Positions 1 to 5,353 of a stretch of DNA of 5,353 nucleotides are shown here, piece after piece. The notes beneath the pieces were generated by a model, which saw only the letters and a list, made by a program, of their open reading frames with translations, was not told the origin of the DNA and searched no databases. This DNA comes from Gemmatimonas phototrophica (GTDB lineage Bacteria; Gemmatimonadota; Gemmatimonadetes; Longimicrobiales; Gaopeijiaceae). Numbering within the stretch: position 1 is the stretch's first letter; every line of letters begins with the position of its first letter. A program made the translations under genes and the position numbers. Location: positions 1-5,353 of the forward strand of contig CAMCNM010000159.1 in the NCBI GenBank assembly GCA_945876015.1. Direction: 5' to 3'.

Positions 1-98
1 GGGGCGGCCACGTGGGCTTCGTCGAAGGCCCGCCGTGGTCGCCCCGTTTCTGGGCCGAGGAGGAAGCCGCGCGCTTCCTCGCCGCCGCGCTGCTCTGA
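1..98 (+). CDS. YheT-family alpha/beta-hydrolase, C-terminal end only (partial)
   Basis: The last 31 codons of a gene that enters from the left edge are visible; the frame begins at base 3 and the TGA stop is at 96-98. The peptide starts GGHVGF, continues with EGPPWSPRFWAEEEAARFL and ends in a hydrophobic AAALL. The GGHVGF box followed about ten residues later by a Trp-containing helix is typical of the C-terminus of the YheT/COG0429 hydrolases (esterase-like, ABHD1/3 relatives), in which the His of GGH is the catalytic-triad histidine. The Ser and Asp of the triad would lie upstream, outside the window. Substrates of bacterial YheT proteins are poorly defined. It faces the transporter gene tail to tail with one base between the stops, and its last codons contain a perfect hairpin (60-80). 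Family assignment rests on a short tail, so it is good but not certain. Confidence 0.72.
   Translation, partial: GGHVGFVEGPPWSPRFWAEEEAARFLAAALL
60..80. terminator. Candidate bidirectional hairpin at the convergent gene junction
   Basis: A perfect 8-bp inverted repeat is present: gaggaagc at 60-67, a 5-base loop cgcgc at 68-72, and gcttcctc at 73-80. It lies inside the last codons of the plus-strand hydrolase gene, ending 15 bases before its stop codon, and begins about 20 bases past the transporter stop on the minus strand. There is no T-run on either strand, so it is not a classical intrinsic terminator. It could still act as a U-tract-poor terminator or a 3'-end-protecting hairpin for the minus-strand transcript. 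It may also be a by-product of the codons for Glu-Glu-Ala-Ala-Arg-Phe-Leu. Confidence 0.3.
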
Positions 99-99
99 G

Positions 100-1620
100 C
101 TAGTCGATCCGCCCCATCAGCTTCTTCACCGCCGGGCTGAGGAGAAGCGCGAACAGCCCGACGCCGCCGATGATCATCGCCACCGAGAGGAAGAGCGCCG
201 AAGGCGGCTTGTCCTCGAGCCCGCCGGCCACCAGCCCCGCGAACACGTTGCCCAGCGAGGCCCCCACGAACCAGACGCCCATCATCTGACCGACGCGCCC
301 TGCGGGCGACAGTTTCGTGATCGAGGAGAGCCCCACGGGCGAGAGCGCGAGCTCACCGCAGGTGTGGAAGAAGTAGGTCACCACGAGCCACGACATCGAC
401 ACCTTGTTGTCCACGCTGGCGTTGGCCGCACCCCACGAGAGCACCAGGAAGCCGATCGCCAGGCCGAACAAGCCGAGCGCGAACTTCATGGGGATCGAGG
501 GATTGGCGTTCCGCCGCGCGAGCCAGACCCACGACCAGCCGACCACGGGCGCCAGAAGCACGATCATGATCGGGTTGATGTTCTGGAGCCAGCCCGCCGG
601 CATCTCCCTGCCGAACACGGTGCGGTTGGTCAGCTCCGACGCGAACAGGTTGAGCGAAGAGCCCGCCTGCTCGAATCCCGACCAGAACGCCGCGGCGAGC
701 AGGAAGAGCCAGAAGATCACGAGGAGACGCTTCTTCTCCTCGGTCGTGTGATTCCCGAAGGCGAACAGGTACGCGAAGTATCCGATCGCGAGCACCAGGA
801 TGCCGGTGCCGAGTCCGGCCGCGATCTGCGGGAGCGTGAGCGGCAGCACGCCCGTCGCGACCAGCCACGCGAACACACCGACCAACGCGACCACGGCCCC
901 GAACCCGGCGAAGAACCGACGCGACTTGCGGGCGATCACGTCCGCGGCGTCCGGGGTGCGCAGGAGTCCGGCGCCCCCGAGATAGCGCTCGCCCATCTTG
1001 TACTGGATCAGGCCGAGCACCATCCCGACGCCGGCGGCCGAGAATCCCCAGTGCCAGTTGTACTTCTCGCCCAGCAGGCTGGTGATGGTCGGTCCGATGA
1101 TCGCGCCGGTGTTGATCCCCATGTAGAAGATCGAGAATCCGGCGTCCCGCCGCGCACCTCCCTCCGGATAGAGCTCACCCACCATCGTGCTGACGTTCGG
1201 CTTGAGCAGCCCCGTGCCCATCACGATCAGGATCAACCCCAGATAGAACATCTGGGGCGTCGCCACCGCCATCGAGAAGTGCCCCGCGGCGATGATGCAG
1301 CCGCCGATGAACACCGCGCGGCGCTGGCCCCAGAGGTTGTCCGCGACCCATCCGCCGGGAAGCGCGAGCAGATAGACCATCCCCGTATAGAGCCCGTAGA
1401 TGGCGGCGGCCGTTCCGATGTCCATCGCCATCCCGGGGTTCGCCCCGGCCGTAGCGGCCGTCATGTACAGGATCAGGAGGGCCCGCATCCCGTAGTAGCT
1501 GGCGCGCTCCCACATTTCTGTGAAGAAGAGTGTCGAGAGCCCGCGGGGGTGACCGAAGAAGGCGGTCTCGCCCACGATCGGGGTGAGCTCCGAAGGGGGT
1601 GGAGCGGATCGGGTCTGCAA
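100..1620 (-). CDS. Proton-coupled oligopeptide (di/tripeptide) transporter, POT/PTR2 family of the MFS
   Basis: This 506-residue inner-membrane protein is full length for the family. POT proteins import di- and tripeptides driven by the proton gradient. The family signatures are present in order: the TM1 ExxER box (E35, E38, R39, then SYYG 41-44), the MFS loop GGWVADNLWGQRR (89-101), the TM4 lysine (K140 in GTGLLKPN), the TM5 NTGAIIGP stretch (170-177), FEQAGSSLNLF (316-326), and the late acidic residue E423 in CGELALSPVGLS. These correspond to the residues that carry protons and bind peptide termini in studied homologues. Hydrophobic blocks suggest about 14 transmembrane helices, as in bacterial POTs. 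The usual Phe after ExxER is Ala (A40). The start is TTG; it is the first start-type codon after the in-phase ybeY stop and has GAGG seven bases upstream. GTG at codon 16 is the only plausible alternative that spares TM1. Exact substrate cannot be read from the sequence. Confidence 0.95.
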   Translation of the reverse strand: MQTRSAPPPSELTPIVGETAFFGHPRGLSTLFFTEMWERASYYGMRALLILYMTAATAGANPGMAMDIGTAAAIYGLYTGMVYLLALPGGWVADNLWGQRRAVFIGGCIIAAGHFSMAVATPQMFYLGLILIVMGTGLLKPNVSTMVGELYPEGGARRDAGFSIFYMGINTGAIIGPTITSLLGEKYNWHWGFSAAGVGMVLGLIQYKMGERYLGGAGLLRTPDAADVIARKSRRFFAGFGAVVALVGVFAWLVATGVLPLTLPQIAAGLGTGILVLAIGYFAYLFAFGNHTTEEKKRLLVIFWLFLLAAAFWSGFEQAGSSLNLFASELTNRTVFGREMPAGWLQNINPIMIVLLAPVVGWSWVWLARRNANPSIPMKFALGLFGLAIGFLVLSWGAANASVDNKVSMSWLVVTYFFHTCGELALSPVGLSSITKLSPAGRVGQMMGVWFVGASLGNVFAGLVAGGLEDKPPSALFLSVAMIIGGVGLFALLLSPAVKKLMGRID

Positions 1621-1713
1621 GGGAGAGCCTCGCGTCTGAGGATTCCTGGTCCGTCGGCAATCTGCGAGCGGGCGGCCCGCCCCGACAGGGACAGAGCCGG
1701 CACGCGCCCCGGG
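1621..1713. other. 93-nt gap between ybeY and the transporter gene
   Basis: On the minus strand this spacer runs from the ybeY TGA to the transporter TTG. It is exactly 31 codons long and has no stop codon in the shared phase. Near its middle (1668-1682) a GC-only stretch can form one of two mutually exclusive 5-bp hairpins, but no T-run follows, so I do not call a terminator. I found no convincing -35/-10 pair: a TTGCCG at 1655-1660 has no partner at the right distance. The spacer therefore neither clearly ends the ybeY transcript nor clearly starts a new one. Read-through from the upstream operon is possible. Confidence 0.6.
1628..1631 (-). promoter_or_regulatory. Ribosome binding site supporting the TTG start of the transporter
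   Basis: GAGG on the minus strand lies seven bases before the TTG at 1618-1620, which is good Shine-Dalgarno spacing. It decides the start in favour of this TTG. The GTG at codon 16 has only a GGAG about twelve bases upstream. Confidence 0.6.
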
Positions 1714-2148
1714 TCAAACCGTGCGCATCACCTGGGCCACGATCTCTTCCTGGCGCAGCCACATCGGGGACCTCAGGCGCTCGGCCGCGGGATCGGGATG
1801 GTCCCATCCGAGCACGTGGAGCGTGCCGTGCACCGCCAGCCGCACCAGCTCCTCGTTTACGTCCACCCCCTCATCCGCCGCCTGGCGGCCCGCCTGGGCC
1901 GCACCCAGGTAGACGTCTCCTAGCACCGGTTCGCCCACACCGTGCAGGGCGAACGCCAGGACGTCGGTCGGTCCGTCGTGCCCGAGGTGGTCGCGGTTCA
2001 GCGCCCGCATCGCAGGGTCGTCGAGCAGCGCGAGCGACATCTCGGCCTCCTCAACCCCTTCCGAGGCCAGCGCCGCCCGCACCGCGCGCTCCAGGAGCGA
2101 GACCGGCGCGCGGGGAAACCGTCCGAGATCGATCGCGACTTCCACCAC
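1714..2148 (-). CDS. ybeY: Endoribonuclease YbeY (rRNA maturation factor)
   Basis: YbeY is a cytoplasmic zinc-dependent single-strand endoribonuclease used in 16S rRNA 3'-end maturation and ribosome quality control. The 144-residue product is normal length for the family. The diagnostic metal motif HGTLHVLGWDH spans residues 107-117, with zinc ligands H107, H111 and H117. The other signature is the LNRDHLGHDGPTDVLAF stretch (50-66), where PTDVLAF matches the family's PT(D/N)VLSF. In this block the position of the conserved arginine of E. coli YbeY (R59, 'YRGKD') is Leu55 here ('HLGHD'). The C-terminal SPMWLRQEE replaces the more usual acidic tail. The start is GTG, 11 bases after the pgpH stop; a second GTG directly follows, moving the start by one codon only. 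The Shine-Dalgarno is weak (GGCGGG), fitting translational coupling. Next to phoH, whose product is a known YbeY partner, the assignment is firm. Confidence 0.95.
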   Translation of the reverse strand: MVEVAIDLGRFPRAPVSLLERAVRAALASEGVEEAEMSLALLDDPAMRALNRDHLGHDGPTDVLAFALHGVGEPVLGDVYLGAAQAGRQAADEGVDVNEELVRLAVHGTLHVLGWDHPDPAAERLRSPMWLRQEEIVAQVMRTV

Positions 2149-2159
2149 GAAGCCCGCCG

Positions 2160-4445
2160 TCAGCGCTCGTCCGAGCGCCGAGCGGTCGGAGCGGCGGGTG
2201 GCGGCGCCACCGTGAGGTGGCGCGTCTGCGGATAGTCGATGCGGTGGTGATAGACGCTCGAGAGCACCTTCACGAACTGCTCCTCCACCTCCGCCACCTC
2301 GCGCAGCGTGATCGGCGACTCGTCCAGCTGGCCGCCCTGCATCTTGGTGGAGACGATCGAGCGGATCAGGTCGCGGATGCGCTCCGGGGTCGGATCCTGG
2401 AGCGCGCGGGCCGCCGACTCGACCGAGTCCGCGAGCATGGCGATCGCGGTCTCCTTCGATTGGGGCTTGGGGCCCGGGTAAGCGTAATCCTCCGGATCCA
2501 CGTTCGACTCACCGTACGCGGTCTTCGCCTTCTCGTAGAAGAAACCGATCCGCTGCGTGCCGTGATGCTGGGGGATGAACTCAGCAACCACCTCCGGCAC
2601 CTTGGCCTCGCGCGCGAGACGGTAACCCTCGACCACGTGCTCCTTCACGATCGCAGCCGACGTGTACGGGTCGAGACGGTCGTGCGGGTTCCGGGCGTCG
2701 GACTGGTTCTCCACGAAGAAGTGGGGCTTGAGCATCTTCCCCACGTCGTGGTAGTAGAGCCCGACCCGACAGAGCAGACCGTTCGCTCCGATCACGTTGC
2801 ACGCCGACTCCCCGAGGTTCGCCACGTTGATCGTGTGCGCGTACGTCCCGGGCGCCTCGAGCGAGAGCCGCTTCAGCAGCGGGCGCGTCGGGTCCGCCCA
2901 CTCGAGCAACGTCTGATCGGTGGTGATGCCCGTGAACAGCTCGAACACCGGCATGAACCCCATCGCGAGCACCGCGGAGAGGATCGCGTTCCCGCCGCCC
3001 GCCGCCAGCGCGACCCAGACGCGGTCGGCCTCCCGCGCGCCGAGGAGCGCGAACGCGAGGATCACGGCCGCATAGACGGTCGCGATGATCGCGACGAAGA
3101 TCCAGGTCTGGGCGCGGCTACGGACCGCGCGCACCGACAGCGCCGCCGCGGAGCCTCCGACCAGCGTGGTGGCGAGCACGGACACGCCGCCGAAGGCGGG
3201 CTGCGAGACCGTGAGCACGGAGAGCACCATCACCATCACGAGTGCCATGCGACCGTCCCACAGGACCGCGGCGACCAGCGCGATGAACGAGATGGGCAGG
3301 AGTTCGGCCGGGAAGTCGTTCTTGGCGATGACCGCGGCGGCCGCGAAGTAGGCGAGCGACAGGATCGCCAGCGTGAGCACCCAGCGGAAGTTCGCGTACA
3401 CCTCCTGCCGGAAGAGCAGAACGAGCATCCCGAAGACCGAGAGGAGCAGCACGTTGAGCAGCGCGGCGCCGATCAGCGGACCCCACAGGATGGCCGGCTC
3501 TTCGAAGCGGCCCTGATTCCGGAGCTCGGCCTCGAACGCGGCCAGCCGCTCGTAGCGCGCGGGAGTGACGACCTCGGCGGGCCGTATGAGCAGGGTCCCC
3601 GCGAGCACGTGCTCCTTGCTCACCGATACCGACCGCGCGGCGGCGTCCCGGTCCAGCTCGGTCGCCTCCTCGTCGAGGCGGTACGTGTACTCGATGAACT
3701 GGATGAGCACGAGGCGCAGGATCTCCTGCGCGTCGGGGCTCGCGGCGGAAGGCAGAAGTCCGACCGCCCGCTCGAAGAACGTGCGCGAAGCGAGCACCTC
3801 GCCGACCCGCACCGAGCGCTCGGGAGCATCCGACGCGGCGGCTTCTTCTCCGCCCGCCGAGCGCCGGACCGTGATGTTGTCGGTGAAGATGCTCTGTAGC
3901 TCGGAGTTGTCGGCGACGCCGCGCGGCAGAATTTCGCGCGTGGCCTGGAGCGCGGTCCGGCGCACCATGTCGAACACCCGGTCCTCGCCGAGCAGCGAGA
4001 TCTGGGCGGGCTGAGCCGCGATCGAGTTGGCGCGCAGCACCTCGTGGAGCGCGACCGTGTCCCCCATCCGCCGCGCGCTGTCCACGCGCGCGAAGAAGCG
4101 CGTGAGGTGGGCGGACATCGTGTCGGACGCGGACGCGACGAAGTCGAAGGTGGGCGGAACCGCTGCACGCGCCTCGGTGCGGTCGCGCTCCAGCTCCGCG
4201 CTCGTCTTGGGCACGTCGAACGAGACCTGCGCGACGACGTCCTCTTCGACCGACGTCCCGGGCGCGTAGCGGTTCGCCCGCATCTGCTCGCTGGGCGGGA
4301 AGAGCACGGTGACGATCGCCGCCACGACCAGCAGGACGAGGACACGGGCGCCGTGGTGGAGGGGCGCGTCTGGCCAAGCCCGCCGTGGAGGACGGGAGAG
4401 CGTGCCTAGGAGCGAGTTGTTCCTCGGTTCCGGAACTCGGTTCAC
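2160..4445 (-). CDS. pgpH: PgpH-type 7TM-HD cyclic-di-AMP phosphodiesterase
   Basis: A 761-residue membrane protein with the standard 7TMR-HD layout. A short cytoplasmic N-terminus precedes one transmembrane helix (about 33-50). An extracytoplasmic 7TMR-HDED-type domain follows (about 51-318), then seven hydrophobic segments (roughly 321-345, 354-373, 380-396, 399-414, 418-440, 447-469, 478-505), then a cytoplasmic HD domain (about 525-735). The catalytic metal-binding set is complete: H537, H566-D567 (in YYHDVGKM), H603, H627-H628 (QHHGT) and D673. The spacing agrees with that I recall for Listeria PgpH, where this domain hydrolyses c-di-AMP to pApA. The extracellular domain presumably senses a ligand, but none is evident. 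A Pro/Ala-rich tail (about 747-757) ends the protein. The GTG start overlaps the phoH TGA as GTGA. No good Shine-Dalgarno is visible, so termination-reinitiation coupling with phoH is likely. The c-di-AMP specificity is inferred from homology; activity on another nucleotide cannot be excluded. Confidence 0.93.
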   Translation of the reverse strand: MNRVPEPRNNSLLGTLSRPPRRAWPDAPLHHGARVLVLLVVAAIVTVLFPPSEQMRANRYAPGTSVEEDVVAQVSFDVPKTSAELERDRTEARAAVPPTFDFVASASDTMSAHLTRFFARVDSARRMGDTVALHEVLRANSIAAQPAQISLLGEDRVFDMVRRTALQATREILPRGVADNSELQSIFTDNITVRRSAGGEEAAASDAPERSVRVGEVLASRTFFERAVGLLPSAASPDAQEILRLVLIQFIEYTYRLDEEATELDRDAAARSVSVSKEHVLAGTLLIRPAEVVTPARYERLAAFEAELRNQGRFEEPAILWGPLIGAALLNVLLLSVFGMLVLLFRQEVYANFRWVLTLAILSLAYFAAAAVIAKNDFPAELLPISFIALVAAVLWDGRMALVMVMVLSVLTVSQPAFGGVSVLATTLVGGSAAALSVRAVRSRAQTWIFVAIIATVYAAVILAFALLGAREADRVWVALAAGGGNAILSAVLAMGFMPVFELFTGITTDQTLLEWADPTRPLLKRLSLEAPGTYAHTINVANLGESACNVIGANGLLCRVGLYYHDVGKMLKPHFFVENQSDARNPHDRLDPYTSAAIVKEHVVEGYRLAREAKVPEVVAEFIPQHHGTQRIGFFYEKAKTAYGESNVDPEDYAYPGPKPQSKETAIAMLADSVESAARALQDPTPERIRDLIRSIVSTKMQGGQLDESPITLREVAEVEEQFVKVLSSVYHHRIDYPQTRHLTVAPPPAAPTARRSDER

Positions 4446-5353
4446 GTCTCGTTCGGGTCGGTACCGGCCTCGGTGTAGGCGCGGATGATGTCCTTCACGA
4501 GCCGATGGCGGATCACGTCCATCGTGTCGAGATAGACGATCGCGATGCCGTCGATCCCCTTCAGGATCTGCTCCACCTGGAGCAGACCCGAATCCTGCTT
4601 CTTGGGCAGGTCGATCTGCGTCTTGTCGCCGGTGATCACCACGCGCGAGTTCAGGCCCAGCCGGGTCAGGAACATCTTCATCTGCGCGGTCGTGGCATTC
4701 TGCGCCTCGTCGAGGATGACGAACGCGTCGGAGAGCGTGCGCCCGCGCATGTACGCGAGGGGGGCGATCTCGATGGTGCGATCCTCGAGAGCCCGGCGCA
4801 CGCGCTCGATCGGCATCATGTCCTCGAGCGCGTCGTAGAGGGGGCGGAGATAGGGATCGACCTTCTCCTGGAGATCACCGGGCAGGAACCCGAGGTTCTC
4901 TCCGGCCTCGACCGCCGGACGCGCCAGGATGATGCGCTTGACCCGCTTCTTGTAGAGCGCGTCGATGGCCTTGGCCACCGCGAGGTAGGTCTTCCCCGTG
5001 CCCGCGGGGCCGATCCCGATCACGACGTCGTTCTGGGAGATCGCGTCGAGGTAGCGCTTCTGCCCGTCGGTCTTGGGCGAAATCACCTTGCGCGAGCCGG
5101 GCAGCGCGATCCGGATCTCCTCGCCGCCGATCATCGCGCTCTCGCCGCCGCCCGCCTCGAAGCTGTCGGCGAAGCGCGAGATGTCGTTCACGTCGAACGG
5201 GGCGCGCAGGCGGGACAGCTCGATCAGATGCTGCGCGACCGGAACCACTCGCTCGACACCCTCCACGTCGCCCGAAAGGACGAGGCTGTCGCCGCGGAGC
5301 ACGATGCGGATCCCGAAGATGCGCGTGAGCTCCTGGAAATTCTGGTCGTTCAC
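4442..5353 (-). CDS. phoH: PhoH-family ATPase (PhoH/YbeZ type), N-terminus cut by window edge
   Basis: PhoH/YbeZ proteins are cytoplasmic P-loop ATPases related to the helicase core, associated with RNA metabolism, and YbeZ interacts with YbeY. Visible are 303 codons. Residues about 1-60 form the small N-terminal domain with the FGIRIVLRGDSLVLSGD motif. The ATPase core follows, with Walker A GPAGTGKT at 115-122, ARPAVEAGENLGFLPGD at 144-160, Walker B VILDEAQ at 212-218 (D215, E216), and the sensor-like ITGDKTQIDLP at 240-250. The first visible codon is GTG, but I read it as an internal valine: homologues normally have roughly 15-30 more residues before the NDxNFxxL segment, so the true start is probably beyond the right edge. 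The TGA stop overlaps the pgpH start by 4 nt, placing phoH first of the visible genes in a phoH-pgpH-ybeY unit. Promoter and RBS are outside the window. Confidence 0.95.
   Translation of the reverse strand: MNDQNFQELTRIFGIRIVLRGDSLVLSGDVEGVERVVPVAQHLIELSRLRAPFDVNDISRFADSFEAGGGESAMIGGEEIRIALPGSRKVISPKTDGQKRYLDAISQNDVVIGIGPAGTGKTYLAVAKAIDALYKKRVKRIILARPAVEAGENLGFLPGDLQEKVDPYLRPLYDALEDMMPIERVRRALEDRTIEIAPLAYMRGRTLSDAFVILDEAQNATTAQMKMFLTRLGLNSRVVITGDKTQIDLPKKQDSGLLQVEQILKGIDGIAIVYLDTMDVIRHRLVKDIIRAYTEAGTDPNET

Noticed and set aside
1653..1660. TTGCCG on the minus strand as a -35 promoter box for the transporter
   Set aside because: No AT-rich -10 hexamer is found 16-18 bases downstream; the sequence there is GC-rich.
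1668..1682. GC-only inverted repeat in the ybeY–transporter gap as a terminator
   Set aside because: Only two competing 5-bp stems with 3-base loops are possible and no T-run follows on either strand. Such motifs are expected by chance at this GC content.
364..1923. A 519-codon plus-strand open frame opposite the transporter and ybeY
   Set aside because: It lies antisense to well-recognised genes, is rich in Arg, His, Glu and Pro, and shows no domain or hydrophobic pattern. It is an open frame produced by high GC.
1599..3899. A 766-codon plus-strand open frame opposite ybeY and pgpH
   Set aside because: Same reason: antisense composition (long His/Arg/Glu runs), no recognisable fold, and the opposite strand encodes unmistakable YbeY and PgpH.
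3118..4377. A 419-codon minus-strand frame inside pgpH
   Set aside because: It is a frame-shifted shadow of pgpH with Arg/Ala/Gly-dominated composition. The pgpH frame itself is continuous and has all catalytic residues.
4427..4436. Perfect 10-bp palindrome gttccggaac at the start of pgpH
   Set aside because: Several 10-bp palindromes are expected by chance in 5 kb, it lies within codons, and no second copy was noticed.
5351..5353. GTG at the right edge as the phoH start codon
   Set aside because: Homologues carry additional N-terminal residues before this point and the codon touches the window edge, so it is more likely an internal valine of a truncated gene.

Overview
This is a GC-rich (about two-thirds G+C by eye), gene-dense bacterial chromosomal segment. 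It holds four minus-strand genes in a row and the last codons of one plus-strand gene. Clues to the host are the high GC, non-ATG starts at all three visible gene starts, the gene order phoH–pgpH–ybeY, a YbeY variant with an 'LGHD' box like that I recall from the Bacteroidota/Gemmatimonadota side of the tree, and a POT transporter of the 'FFGHPRGLSTLFFTEMWER' type. Together these suggest the FCB superphylum (a Gemmatimonadota- or Eisenbacteria-like organism). This placement is an inference and is weak below phylum-group level.

Layout, read along the minus strand from the right: a PhoH-family ATPase cut by the window edge (4442-5353); a seven-transmembrane HD phosphodiesterase of the PgpH type (2160-4445), overlapping phoH by 4 nt; the rRNA-maturation endonuclease YbeY (1714-2148), 11 nt further on; then a 93-nt gap; then a proton-coupled oligopeptide transporter (POT/PTR2 family, 100-1620). 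At the far left, the C-terminal 31 codons of a YheT-family alpha/beta-hydrolase run on the plus strand and stop at 98. That gene converges on the transporter gene with a single base between the two stop codons.

phoH, pgpH and ybeY are almost certainly one transcription and translation unit. PhoH (YbeZ) and YbeY are known partners in ribosomal RNA processing, and PgpH degrades the second messenger c-di-AMP, so the unit links ribosome quality/maturation with c-di-AMP turnover. The transporter may be read through from the same promoter, because no convincing promoter or terminator is seen in the 93-nt gap, but its function is unrelated.

I see no mobile element, CRISPR array, RNA gene or evident new system. 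The points most worth a second look are the substitution at a functionally important arginine position in YbeY, a perfect 8-bp hairpin buried in the last codons of the convergent YheT-type gene, and the fact that the transporter is in phase with ybeY through a stop-free 31-codon spacer.
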